Notes under the pieces: model-generated
The model's input: only the letters and a program-made list of their open reading frames with translations
Told to the model about the DNA's origin: nothing
The model's database searches: none
Position numbers and translations under genes: made by a program
Assembly (NCBI RefSeq): GCF_900111275.1
Contig: NZ_FOGR01000003.1
Coordinates: 1 to 64,000 of the forward strand
DNA length: 64,000 nucleotides
Direction: 5' to 3'
Source of the DNA: Rhizobium sp. NFR03
Lineage (GTDB): Bacteria > Pseudomonadota > Alphaproteobacteria > Rhizobiales > Rhizobiaceae
In this document: positions 33,393-41,926 of the stretch, piece after piece
How positions within the stretch are numbered: position 1 is the stretch's first letter
How the letters are laid out: each line of letters opens with the position of its first letter

Positions 33393-34729
33393 CCGCCCAC
33401 ATCTCTTCCGGCACCCCTTCTGCGAATGGCCGTCTCTCCGTCGCTATTATCGGCTCTGGCATTTCCGGCAGCTCGGCGGCCTGGGCGTTACGTGATGTTC
33501 ATGACGTGACACTCTACGAAAAGGCCGAGCGGCCGGGTGGGCATACGGCCACGGTCGAAGTCGATTATGACGGGCGGCGCATCGCGGTCGATACCGGCTT
33601 CATCGTCTACAACGAGCCGAACTACCCGAACCTGAAAGCGCTGTTTGCCGAGCTCGACGTGGAGACGCTGCCGAGCAGCATGAGCTTTTCGCTGTCGCTC
33701 GACCATGGTGCGCTGGAATGGCGCGGCGGTCCGTTCACGGGGCTCTTCGCGCAGAAGCGGAACATTCTGCGGCCGTCGTTCCTCATGATGCTGCGGGAGA
33801 TCCTGCGCTTCAACAAGATCTGCCTGGTCGATCGCGATGCGGGACGGCTTTCCGAAATGTCGATCGGCGACTACCTCGACTGGCGCGGTTTCTCGCCCGG
33901 CTTCACCAACAACTATCTGCTGCCGATGGCGGCCGCCATCTGGTCTGCGCCGGCCGCAAAGATGCTGGAATTTCCTGCCGACCACTTCATCCAGTTCTTC
34001 GACAACCACCGCCTTGTCTACGCGACGCCCCATCCGTGGCGTACTGTGTCGGGCGGAAGTCGGGTCTATCTCGACAAGCTGCTCGCCCCCCTCGGTGACC
34101 GGCTGAAGCTGAACTGCGGCATTCGCTCCGTTCGTCGCGACGGGCGAAAAGTCCAGGTGACGGAAGACGATGGCACTGTGCGGGTGTATGACAAGGTCAT
34201 CATCGCCTCTCACTCGGATCAGGCACTTGATCTGCTCTCCGATGCGACGTCAGAGGAGCGCACGCTTCTGGAAGCTGTGCCGTACAAGCCGAATCGCGTC
34301 GTGCTCCATCGGGATGCAGCCTTGATGCCGAAGCGGCAGAAGGTCTGGGCCTCATGGAACTACCTTCGCTCGACGCGCCCGGGTGCCGACAGCCAGGTTG
34401 CGGTGACCTACTGGATGAACAGCCTTCAGGCGATCGATCCCGCCTGCCCGCTCTTCGTCACCCTGAATCCCGAGCGCGAACCCGATCCCCGTCTGGTCTT
34501 TGCAGAATTCACCTATGATCATCCTCAGTTCGACGCCCGCTCCATCGAGGCGCAGCGTCACCTGAAGACCATTCAGGGCGATAACAACACGTTCTTTGCT
34601 GGCGCATGGACGGGTTACGGCTTCCATGAAGACGGCCTGTCATCGGGGTTGGCGGCAGCGGAAGCGCTGGGCGGCATCGTACCGTGGCGGCTTGCTCCGC
34701 CTCCGATCTTCGCCGAAGCTGCGGAATGA
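33389..34729 (+). CDS. FAD/NAD(P)-binding oxidoreductase, COG2907 (amine oxidase-like)
   Basis: Residues 17-50 form the dinucleotide fold (VAIIGSGISGSSAAW, then an acidic strand end YEKAERPGGHT), and the C-terminus carries the flavin motif NTFFAGAWTGYGFHEDGL. At 446 residues it matches the COG2907 flavoproteins repeatedly found with DUF1365, CFA-synthase-like proteins and photolyases. In Rhodobacter related genes belong to the RpoE-ChrR regulon, and part of that set acts in modification of unsaturated fatty acids (furan fatty acids). The substrate here is inferred, not shown. Overlaps both neighbours by four bases. Confidence 0.85.
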   Translation: MTAHISSGTPSANGRLSVAIIGSGISGSSAAWALRDVHDVTLYEKAERPGGHTATVEVDYDGRRIAVDTGFIVYNEPNYPNLKALFAELDVETLPSSMSFSLSLDHGALEWRGGPFTGLFAQKRNILRPSFLMMLREILRFNKICLVDRDAGRLSEMSIGDYLDWRGFSPGFTNNYLLPMAAAIWSAPAAKMLEFPADHFIQFFDNHRLVYATPHPWRTVSGGSRVYLDKLLAPLGDRLKLNCGIRSVRRDGRKVQVTEDDGTVRVYDKVIIASHSDQALDLLSDATSEERTLLEAVPYKPNRVVLHRDAALMPKRQKVWASWNYLRSTRPGADSQVAVTYWMNSLQAIDPACPLFVTLNPEREPDPRLVFAEFTYDHPQFDARSIEAQRHLKTIQGDNNTFFAGAWTGYGFHEDGLSSGLAAAEALGGIVPWRLAPPPIFAEAAE

Positions 34730-35625
34730 GCGAAAAGCCTTCCAGTAATGGATCCCTGCATGCGCCGCCCCTGGACCCGGTGCTGCTTTATGCCGGTGAT
34801 GTCATGCATCAGCGGATGAAGCCGCTCGGGCACAGGTTTTCCTATAGCGTCTTTTCGCTGTTGGTGGATCTCGACCGGCTCGATTCGGCGGCGATCCGGA
34901 GCCGCCTTTTCTCCGTCGATCGCTTCAATCTCCTCTCCTTCCACCCGAGCGACCATTCGGGGCGCAAAGATGTTTCGCTACGGGTCTATGTCAATGGCCT
35001 GCTTGCAGAGGCTGGCGTTGTCGTGCCGGCAGCGCGCATACTCCTTGTCTGCTATCCGCGCATCCTCGGCTGGGTCTTCAACCCGCTCGCCGTCTACTAT
35101 GCCTATGACGCATCTGATACGCTGGTGGCTCTGATCTACGAGGTGCGCAACACATTCGGTGATCGCCATACTTATGTCTGCCCCATCTCACCCGGGCAGG
35201 TGAGCGATGCCGGTGTCCGGCAGGAATGCGACAAGATTTTCCATGTCTCTCCCTTCATGCCCATGGCCATGCGATACCGGTTTCGCATGGTGCCTCCCGG
35301 CGAAAGCATCCGCTGGCGCATCCTGGAGACGGACGCCGAGGGTCCGGTCCTATCGGCGACCTTCTCAGGCCGCGCGCAACCGCTGACGACTGCCAATATC
35401 TTGCGTCTCGTCGGCCGTATTCCACATCTCACGCTGAAGATCGTGGCCGGCATTCACTGGGAAGCGGCGAAGCTCTGGTGGAAAGGCGCGCGTTACATTT
35501 CGAGGCCCGAACCACCGGCCCCGACCAGCGTCTGGACCGACGATCACCGCTGTGATGAGCCGGCTCACCGCCGTTTTTCGCCACAACCGACCCCCCACCC
35601 GAAGACTTGCAGCCCGGCCGAATAA
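34726..35625 (+). CDS. DUF1365 family protein
   Basis: The ATG at 34726 overlaps the upstream stop, giving 299 residues. The DUF1365 (COG3496) signatures are present: LYAGDVMHQRMKPLGHRFSY at about residues 19-38, the LLSFHPSDHSGRKD segment near 70-85, YPRILGWVFNPLAVYYAYD near 110-130 and EVRNTFGDRHTY. The family has no assigned reaction but occurs almost always between a COG2907 flavoprotein and a CFA-like methyltransferase, implying joint action on membrane lipid acyl chains. The C-terminal 30 residues are basic and disordered. Confidence 0.92.
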   Translation: MSEKPSSNGSLHAPPLDPVLLYAGDVMHQRMKPLGHRFSYSVFSLLVDLDRLDSAAIRSRLFSVDRFNLLSFHPSDHSGRKDVSLRVYVNGLLAEAGVVVPAARILLVCYPRILGWVFNPLAVYYAYDASDTLVALIYEVRNTFGDRHTYVCPISPGQVSDAGVRQECDKIFHVSPFMPMAMRYRFRMVPPGESIRWRILETDAEGPVLSATFSGRAQPLTTANILRLVGRIPHLTLKIVAGIHWEAAKLWWKGARYISRPEPPAPTSVWTDDHRCDEPAHRRFSPQPTPHPKTCSPAE

Positions 35626-35667
35626 GGCTATTTTGTGTAAGTCCGATGTTTGCCGAAAGGTTGTGCG

Positions 35668-36921
35668 ATGCGTTCAGCTGATACATGGCGCGATGAAAAG
35701 TTGCCCGCAGAGCGGTTATCCAAAGACAATATTTCTCGCTTTATCAAAGGCCTGCCAGCGAAAGCTCAGATGGTGCTTCGTGGGCTCGTCAACATGGAGG
35801 CCGGTTGCCTCCAGCTGACACTTCCCGATGGTCGCACCTTTATCATCAAGGGCCGCGTACCTGGTCCGGAAGCGTCCGTTACGCTTCATAACTGGAGCTT
35901 GCCCCAACGCGCTTTGACAAACGGAACCATCGGCGTTGCGGAAAGCTACATGGATGCCGACTGGGATAGTCCCGACGTCGGGGCGTTCCTCGAGCTCTTC
36001 CTTGTCAACGCCGAGATGGGTCGCCACTTCCCGAACGGCGCTCGTGGCATTCTGCGCTTTGTCGAGAAGATGCGCCACTGGATGAACGCCAACACGAAAG
36101 CGGGCTCCAAACGCAACATTTCCGCTCATTACGACCTCGGCAATGCGTTTTATGCGCAGTGGCTCGATCCGTCGATGACCTATTCCTCTGCCCTTTACGC
36201 CACCGGTGCCAATGATCTGCAGTCGGCACAAAGGGCAAAGTACAAGGCGCTGGCGGATGCCGCGGGCATCGGCCCGGAGGATCATGTTCTCGAAATCGGC
36301 TGCGGATGGGGCGGATTCGCGGAATATGCAGCCGGAGAAATCGGCTGCCGCGTAACAGGCCTGACCATCAGCCGCGAGCAGCTGGATTTCGCCCGCGCCC
36401 GGATGGAAAAGGCAGGTTTAGCGGACAAGGTTGACATCAAGTTTCAGGACTATCGCGATGAGGCGGGAACATACGACAAGGTCGTCTCGATCGAAATGTT
36501 CGAGGCGGTCGGCGAGAAGTATTGGCCGACCTATTTCTCACAGGTCCGCCGCTGCCTGAAGCCCGGTGGTCGCGCCGGTCTGCAGATCATCACCATCAAG
36601 CCGGAATCCTATCGGGAATATCGCGCCAATCCCGACTTCATCCAGAAGTACGTCTTTCCCGGGGGAATGCTGCCGACGCGGGAACATCTCGTTTCGCTCG
36701 GTTCGAAGGTAGGGCTGAACATGGTCGGCGATCTCGGCTTCGGCCTTGATTACGCCCGAACGCTCGCCGAATGGCGGGAGCGCTTCTGGTCGGTCTGGCC
36801 GAAGATCGAGCCACTTGGCTTTGACATTCGCTTCAAGCGGCTCTGGGAGTTTTATCTGTTCTACTGCGAGGCCGGGTTCCGCGCGAAAAATATCGACGTC
36901 CGACAGGTCGTTTATGAGTGA
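35668..36921 (+). CDS. cfa: Cyclopropane-fatty-acyl-phospholipid synthase family methyltransferase
   Basis: The ATG at 35668 has AAAGG seven bases upstream; a TTG at 35650 is less likely. The 417-residue protein has the CFA layout: an N-terminal lipid-binding domain with AESYMDADWDSPDVG (about 90-105), NISAHYDLGNAFYAQWLDPSMTYS (about 150-172), and the SAM motif VLEIGCGWGGFAEYA (about 207-221). It methylates double bonds in membrane lipids. Next to COG2907 and DUF1365 it may be the UfaM-like methylase of a furan or methyl-fatty-acid pathway rather than a plain cyclopropane synthase. Confidence 0.93.
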   Translation: MRSADTWRDEKLPAERLSKDNISRFIKGLPAKAQMVLRGLVNMEAGCLQLTLPDGRTFIIKGRVPGPEASVTLHNWSLPQRALTNGTIGVAESYMDADWDSPDVGAFLELFLVNAEMGRHFPNGARGILRFVEKMRHWMNANTKAGSKRNISAHYDLGNAFYAQWLDPSMTYSSALYATGANDLQSAQRAKYKALADAAGIGPEDHVLEIGCGWGGFAEYAAGEIGCRVTGLTISREQLDFARARMEKAGLADKVDIKFQDYRDEAGTYDKVVSIEMFEAVGEKYWPTYFSQVRRCLKPGGRAGLQIITIKPESYREYRANPDFIQKYVFPGGMLPTREHLVSLGSKVGLNMVGDLGFGLDYARTLAEWRERFWSVWPKIEPLGFDIRFKRLWEFYLFYCEAGFRAKNIDVRQVVYE

Positions 36922-38275
36922 CCTCCCGGACGGGCGGGGGTCATCCGCCCGTCATGAGGACGCGATGCTTTCGATGCGTGTCCTTCTCGCCTACGCGCTG
37001 CCTGCTGCCCCGCTCGCAGCCCTCGGCCTGCCCCTCTATTCCCTCGTACCGACCTACTACACGGAGACGCTTGGCTTGCCGATTGCGACGGCTGGCTGGG
37101 TGATCCTGTTGATCCGTCTGTTCGACGCGATCTCGGACCCGCTGGTCGGCTATGCTGCCGATCGGATGGAGCCAGCGTTCGGACGCCGCAGGCTGCTGTT
37201 CCTGATGTCGCTTCCGGTCGCAGCCCTTGCCGCCTTCATGCTTTACTGGCCAACAGAAACGGCAGGAGCCGGATGGCTCGGCTTCTGGGGATGCGTCGTA
37301 TCGCTGGGCTTCACCATGGCCATGGTGCCCTACTCCGCGTGGGGCGCAGAGCTCGTCGGTGACTATCACGGGCGCACACGACTTTCCGCCTTTCGCGAGA
37401 CCTTCACGCTGATCGGCACGCTCATAGCCATCGTCCTGCCCTTCGCCATCGGGTTCGAGCAGAAGGGCCTCTCTGGTCTCGCCGTGCTCGGCATCGTCGT
37501 CGGGTGTGGCTTGCTTGTGCTCGGTGCATTGACCGTTCGCATGGTGCCAGAGCCTGAGAACCGTACGCAGGTACGGCTCTCCCTGCCCGCTGCGCTGCGT
37601 TTCCTCCTGACGAACAAGCCGTTCCTCCGGCTCGTTCTTGCCTATTTCCTGAACGGGCTTGCCAATGGCATTCCTGCGACGCTGTTTCTCTATTTCGTTT
37701 CGGCGCGGCTTGGCCTGCCGGAGATGCGTGGGCCGCTGCTGTTTCTCTACTTCCTCTGCGCCATCGGCGGCGTGCCGCTTGCCAGCGTCTGTGCCGCCCG
37801 CTTCGGCAAGCACCGCGCATGGTCCGTGGCGATGCTCGCAGCCTGCGCCGTCTTCCTGCTGGCGCCGCTCCTTCCGCCCGGCAGCCTCTATGGCTTTGGC
37901 GCCATTTGCGTTATCACCGGTATTCTCCTCGGGTTCGATCTCGCGCTCCCGCCATCCATCCAAGCCGATGTCATCGATGCGGATACCGCGGTGTCCGGCG
38001 ACCAGCGGGGCGGCTTCTACTTTGCTGCCTGGGGGCTGGCGACGAAGCTGTCGCTGGCAATCGGCGCTGGCCTCGTCTTTCCGATCCTGTCCGCAGCGGG
38101 CTTCGATCCCGCACATGGGGCGGGAAATAGTCCGGACGCCCTGTTTGCGCTTGCAGCGCTCTATGCATGGGTGCCTGTCGCCCTGAAGCTCTGCGCCATT
38201 GGGTTGATGTGGACATTTCCGCTGGACGAGCGCATGCAGCGTCAGCTACGCGAGGCGATCGCGCCCAACCCCTGA
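36914..38275 (+). CDS. MFS transporter, GPH/MFS_2 family
   Basis: The ATG at 36914 overlaps the cfa stop by eight bases. The 453 residues show about 12 membrane helices; the loop between the second and third holds DAISDPLVGYAADRMEPAFGRRR, the diagnostic GPH-type pattern (D-P-x-x-G-x-x-D-R). Members move glycosides, sugars or, in some clades, lipids and related compounds by cation symport. As part of this lipid operon it may handle a lipid or headgroup, but no substrate can be read from the sequence. Confidence 0.85.
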   Translation: MSDLPDGRGSSARHEDAMLSMRVLLAYALPAAPLAALGLPLYSLVPTYYTETLGLPIATAGWVILLIRLFDAISDPLVGYAADRMEPAFGRRRLLFLMSLPVAALAAFMLYWPTETAGAGWLGFWGCVVSLGFTMAMVPYSAWGAELVGDYHGRTRLSAFRETFTLIGTLIAIVLPFAIGFEQKGLSGLAVLGIVVGCGLLVLGALTVRMVPEPENRTQVRLSLPAALRFLLTNKPFLRLVLAYFLNGLANGIPATLFLYFVSARLGLPEMRGPLLFLYFLCAIGGVPLASVCAARFGKHRAWSVAMLAACAVFLLAPLLPPGSLYGFGAICVITGILLGFDLALPPSIQADVIDADTAVSGDQRGGFYFAAWGLATKLSLAIGAGLVFPILSAAGFDPAHGAGNSPDALFALAALYAWVPVALKLCAIGLMWTFPLDERMQRQLREAIAPNP

Positions 38276-38281
38276 GAGATC

Positions 38282-38686
38282 ATGTCGTACGACCCGTCCC
38301 TGCCCGCAGGCAAGCGCCGAGACCGCCGGCTTGCCTGGCTCTATCTTGCGCTTGCCATTGTGATCGAGGTGGTCGGCCTCACCGTCATGAAGGCTGCGAG
38401 CATCTCGGGCGGCATGATTGGCTACATCGTGATGTATGTGGCGATCGCGCTGTCCTATGTCTGTCTGGCAAAGGCCGTGCGAACCCTGCCGGTCGGCGTC
38501 GCCTACGCCATCTGGGAAGGCTCGGGCATCGCGTTGATCACGCTGGTCTCCGTATTTTTCTTCCATCACGATCTGAGCCTCCGAGAGTTCATCGGCCTTG
38601 CCATGGCGGTCCTCGGGATCGTTCTCGTCAATGCAGGCGAGGACCATGGGACAACGCCTGCCGGGGGCACCGATGAGCCTGCCTGA
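38282..38686 (+). CDS. mdtJ: SMR transporter subunit, MdtJ-like
   Basis: The 134 residues contain four membrane helices. The first has the essential acidic residue in AIVIEVVGLTVMKAAS, as E. coli MdtJ has AIATEITGTLSMKWAS, and the third helix has VAYAIWEGSGIALITL, matching the MdtJ W-E-G motif. MdtJ needs MdtI as partner and together they export spermidine. Seven bases follow the MFS gene, so it probably shares the operon. Confidence 0.8.
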   Translation: MSYDPSLPAGKRRDRRLAWLYLALAIVIEVVGLTVMKAASISGGMIGYIVMYVAIALSYVCLAKAVRTLPVGVAYAIWEGSGIALITLVSVFFFHHDLSLREFIGLAMAVLGIVLVNAGEDHGTTPAGGTDEPA

Positions 38687-38999
38687 GTTGCCCTTTATGC
38701 TTGCCGTTGTCGCAGGTCTGTTCGACGTTGCGGCTAATCTTGCCTCCAGCAAATCCGAAGGCTTCGCCCGCAAGGGCTGGGGCGTGCTGTCGATCGTGCT
38801 GGTGCTTGTGGCCTTCGCGTTCCTGGCAGAGTCGGTGCGAGGCATGGATCTCGCCATTGCCTATGGCATCCTCGGCGCAACCGGCATCTTTGGCACCGCC
38901 ATCAGCGCACGCGTCTTGTTCAAGCAGAAATTGAAGCCGATCGGCTGGGTCGGACTGGCACTCGTGTTCTGCGCTGTCGTCGTGCTTCACACGGCCTGA
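38673..38999 (+). CDS. mdtI: SMR transporter subunit, MdtI-like
   Basis: One hundred and eight residues beginning 14 bases inside the mdtJ end. Four helices align with MdtI (FARKGWGVLSIVLVLVAFAFL, then GMDLAIAYGILGATGIFGT and KPIGWVGLALV). The usual first-helix Glu of SMR proteins is Asp here (GLFDVAANLASS). Overlap and pairing with the MdtJ-like protein support a heteromeric exporter. Its stop overlaps the convergent SDR stop region by 13 bases. Confidence 0.78.
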   Translation: MSLPELPFMLAVVAGLFDVAANLASSKSEGFARKGWGVLSIVLVLVAFAFLAESVRGMDLAIAYGILGATGIFGTAISARVLFKQKLKPIGWVGLALVFCAVVVLHTA

Positions 39000-39826
39000 G
39001 GTTCTTCCGGCTTGCCGGCTGGCAGTCGCGCCTTCACGGAAGGGCGTTTCTTCCATCCCGTTGCGGCATTGATCAGCGGGAAATACAGCCAGTAGGGCAG
39101 GATGTTGATGAACTTCAGCACATAGGTGAAGCGCTTCGGAAAGGTAATTTCGAAACCTGAGGCCTGAAGTCCCGCAACGATCGCGTCTGCCGCCTCCTGT
39201 GGCGAGACCAGCGCCGGCATCGGGAACGCATTCTCTTTCGTCGCCGGTGTATCCACGAAGCCGGGGTTGACCACCTGAATCCGGATGCCCTGCTTATCGA
39301 GATCGAACTTGAGACTCTCCGCCATGTTGATCAGCGCCGCTTTGGTCGCACCATAAGCGCCGCTCGTCGGCAAACCGCCATAGCCGGTGACGGAGGAGAC
39401 AATGGCAATCTGCCCCTGCCCGCGCGTCTTCATGTGGCGGATGGCAGGCAGAAGGCAATTGACCACGCCATTCAGATTGACCGAGAAGCTTTCCTGAAAA
39501 TCCTCGAGATGCAGATCCTCGCCATGAACCGGCTTGAACACGCCGGCGTTCAGCGCGACAAGTGCCAGCGTTCCATGATCGTATTCGATCGAGGCGATCA
39601 CCCGCTCCATGTCTTCAGGATCGGTCACGTCGCCGTCGAGGACGATGATCCGGCCCGGGCCCGTCGCCTCGCGCTGCAAGGTCACCAGCTTGTCGTGGCT
39701 GCGCGCTGTAACGACCACGCCGAAACCTTCCGCCACCAGCTTCAGCGCCAGTGCCCGACCGATCCCGGAACTGGCTCCGGTGACCCAGGCAAGACCATGT
39801 TCGGGGCGAGCGATGAAAGACGACAT
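38987..39826 (-). CDS. SDR family oxidoreductase
   Basis: The 279 residues have the classical SDR signatures: TGASSGIG at 16-23, NAG near residue 94, and the catalytic SSVTGYGG with GAYGATKAALINM (Tyr and Lys). A hydrophobic stretch near the C-terminus (VLKFINILPYWLYFPLI) may touch the membrane. An SDR gene also accompanies the RpoE-ChrR regulon of Rhodobacter. It lies 97 bases after chrR on the same strand with no visible terminator, so cotranscription from the chrR promoter is likely. Confidence 0.9.
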   Translation of the reverse strand: MSSFIARPEHGLAWVTGASSGIGRALALKLVAEGFGVVVTARSHDKLVTLQREATGPGRIIVLDGDVTDPEDMERVIASIEYDHGTLALVALNAGVFKPVHGEDLHLEDFQESFSVNLNGVVNCLLPAIRHMKTRGQGQIAIVSSVTGYGGLPTSGAYGATKAALINMAESLKFDLDKQGIRIQVVNPGFVDTPATKENAFPMPALVSPQEAADAIVAGLQASGFEITFPKRFTYVLKFINILPYWLYFPLINAATGWKKRPSVKARLPAGKPEEPQAV

Positions 39827-39923
39827 TTCCGTTTCTCCCGGGCGCGCAATGGGCCTGTTTCCTTGATCGGATGATGAAGTAGAGCGGCGTCGGGATCTGG
39901 AAAGACGTTTGCTCCTCGGCTTG

Positions 39924-40577
39924 TCAGCCGATCAGATCGCCAAGGCGGCGACTGAGAGAACCGCGCAGTTTGACCGGGGCATCGGTCACCGCGAAAACGA
40001 TGCAGTGCTCGCCACTCTCGGCAATCGGCCGATGGTCCAGGCTATCGTCTGCGACCGATATGTCACCGCGGCCGAATCGGCCCCTCACATCGCTGAATGC
40101 GCCGTGCAGCACCAGGGAAAGCTCGAAACCTTCGTGTGTATGCTCGGGAATGGCTCGACCGGGGCGGATGCGATAGAACGACACGTCGCAGCCGTCGATC
40201 TTGCCGAGAACATATTCCTTCAAACCGGGGAGTTTCCAGCGCCACGGGACATCATGTCTGTCAAACCCGGCAAACTCGCTCAAAACACGTGGCCATCCCT
40301 CATTATCAGGATGATGCGGCGCTGGGACTGTTGTGCGGGATAATGGAGGACTTGAAAGGATAGCAGCGATTGCGCTTTCGGGGTCCGACAACGGAGCCGG
40401 TTCGAGATCTTCGACGAGATCTCCCGCCGCTGCCTCGAACGCCGCAACTGTCTTGCGATGAGCAGACGCAAGCTCGAGATGCGCCGCAACGAGAACACGG
40501 GCCGGCTCTGGCAGAACACCTGCCGCATAATGCGCCATCAGCGCATCTACCGTATCGAGTTCACTCGTCGTCATCAC
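39924..40577 (-). CDS. chrR: ChrR-family cupin anti-sigma factor, without zinc-site cysteines
   Basis: The 217 residues match ChrR along the full length. The C-terminal cupin keeps the metal ligands His146, His148, Glu152 and His182 (PEHTHEGFELSLVLHG, LDHRP), the part needed to sense singlet oxygen. The N-terminal anti-sigma domain keeps DALMAHYAAGVLPEPA and His33 but has Ala37 and His40 where Rhodobacter ChrR has the two zinc cysteines. No sigma-factor gene is adjacent; the gene is preceded by its own RpoE-type promoter. It may bind a sigma factor encoded elsewhere or act differently. Confidence 0.85.
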   Translation of the reverse strand: MMTTSELDTVDALMAHYAAGVLPEPARVLVAAHLELASAHRKTVAAFEAAAGDLVEDLEPAPLSDPESAIAAILSSPPLSRTTVPAPHHPDNEGWPRVLSEFAGFDRHDVPWRWKLPGLKEYVLGKIDGCDVSFYRIRPGRAIPEHTHEGFELSLVLHGAFSDVRGRFGRGDISVADDSLDHRPIAESGEHCIVFAVTDAPVKLRGSLSRRLGDLIG

Positions 40578-40878
40578 ACTCTGTCCATCGTCCCCTTCCG
40601 GGGACCTCCCTCAGACGATAATGAATTCTTACGATCCTGTCTTCGCCATGGATCACCAAATTGTGCTTTGTCCGCTTCAAGACAAATATTGCGCCGGAGC
40701 GCCGTCTGGCAAAACCGTTTTCCTTGCGGCCGGTGCTCTGCAGCGGCAAAAGGAGCTGCCTCATCCTGCGGAATTCGGCCGCTCTCTTTACCGGCCTTGC
40801 CGCCGCCTTGCGTCCGGCTATGTTGCGATGAAGCACGCCGACGCTCCCTTTGCGATTCTCCTTAAAGAGGTCCCACCT
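40578..40878. other. Divergent chrR-cysK intergenic region
   Basis: Holds the chrR promoter at 40627-40655. The cysK frame is open through much of it, but the family start and the AGAGG site lie at its right end, so it is treated as non-coding leader. No other signal is seen. Confidence 0.5.
40627..40655 (-). promoter_or_regulatory. RpoE (ECF) type promoter of chrR
   Basis: On the minus strand TGATCC (40655-40650), 18 bases, then TAAGA (40631-40627), about 50 bases before the chrR ATG. Identical core and spacing to the element upstream of the photolyase. The short distance leaves no room for an rpoE gene between promoter and chrR. Confidence 0.75.
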
Positions 40879-41922
40879 ATGCCCGCATTGAACTCCGTTC
40901 TCGACGCCATCGGCAACACGCCCCTGATTCGCCTCAAGGCGGCGTCGGAGCTGACCGGATGCACGATCCTCGGAAAGGCTGAGTTTCTTAATCCGGGGCA
41001 ATCCGTGAAAGACCGAGCGGCGCTCTCTATCATTCGCGCGGCTGAACGTCAGGGGACATTGCGACCCGGCGGCGTCATCGTGGAGGGAACGGCCGGCAAT
41101 ACAGGGATCGGCCTCGCGCTCGTTGCGCAGGCGCTCGGCTACCGAACCGTCATCGTCATCCCGGAAACGCAGAGCCAGGAGAAGAAGGACGCACTGAAGT
41201 TGCTGGGCGCTGAGCTTGTGGAAGTTCCCGCCGTCCCCTACCGCAATCCGAACAATTACGTGAAGCTCTCCGGTCGTCTGGCGGAGCAACTCGCGCGGAC
41301 GGAGCCGAACGGCGCCATCTGGGCGAACCAGTTCGACAACACAGCCAACAGGGCAGCGCATATCGAGACGACAGCGCCGGAAATCTGGCGCGATACGGAT
41401 GGAAAGGTCGATGGCTTCATCTGCGCGGTCGGCTCCGGCGGAACGCTTGCCGGCGTCGCAGAGGGCTTGCGCGGCTTCAATCCAGACATCAAGATCGGGC
41501 TTGCAGATCCCGAGGGCGCCGCCCTTTTCAGCTACTACACTGAAGGCGAGTTCTCGTCGCCGGGCAACTCGATCACCGAGGGCATCGGACAAGGCCGCAT
41601 TACGGCGAACCTCGAAGGGTTCACGCCGGACTATTCCTATCGCATTCCCGACGCCGAAGCCGTTCCGCTTGTGTTCGACCTTATCGAGAAGGAAGGCCTG
41701 TGCCTCGGCGGCTCGTCGGGAATCAACATTGCCGGTGCGATCCGCATGGCGCGCGATCTCGGGCCGGGACACATGATCGTGACGATCCTCTGCGACTATG
41801 GCAATCGCTACCAGTCGAAGCTGTTCAATCCGGATTTCCTGAAATCGAAGGGCCTGCCGGTTCCGGAGTTCCTCACGCGGCATAGCAAGATCGATGTCCC
41901 CTATGAAGCGGGAACCGTCTGA
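40879..41922 (+). CDS. cysK: Cysteine synthase A
   Basis: The ATG at 40879 (AGAGG about nine bases upstream) starts at the family N-terminus; an in-frame upstream extension is not conserved-looking. The 347-residue PLP enzyme joins O-acetylserine and sulfide to cysteine. Lys44 in NPGQSVKDRAAL binds PLP; EGTAGNTGIGLALVAQALGY is the substrate loop; AVGSGGTLAGVAEGL binds phosphate; GLCLGGSSGINIAGA completes the site. It is slightly longer than E. coli CysK, as in other rhizobial forms. Followed within five bases by the AlaX-like gene. Confidence 0.92.
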   Translation: MPALNSVLDAIGNTPLIRLKAASELTGCTILGKAEFLNPGQSVKDRAALSIIRAAERQGTLRPGGVIVEGTAGNTGIGLALVAQALGYRTVIVIPETQSQEKKDALKLLGAELVEVPAVPYRNPNNYVKLSGRLAEQLARTEPNGAIWANQFDNTANRAAHIETTAPEIWRDTDGKVDGFICAVGSGGTLAGVAEGLRGFNPDIKIGLADPEGAALFSYYTEGEFSSPGNSITEGIGQGRITANLEGFTPDYSYRIPDAEAVPLVFDLIEKEGLCLGGSSGINIAGAIRMARDLGPGHMIVTILCDYGNRYQSKLFNPDFLKSKGLPVPEFLTRHSKIDVPYEAGTV

Positions 41923-41926
41923 ACCC

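Noticed and set aside
40621-40878. In-frame N-terminal extension of cysK
   Set aside because: The extension does not resemble the family, overlaps the divergent promoter, and the ATG at 40879 has a ribosome binding site and the conserved N-terminus.
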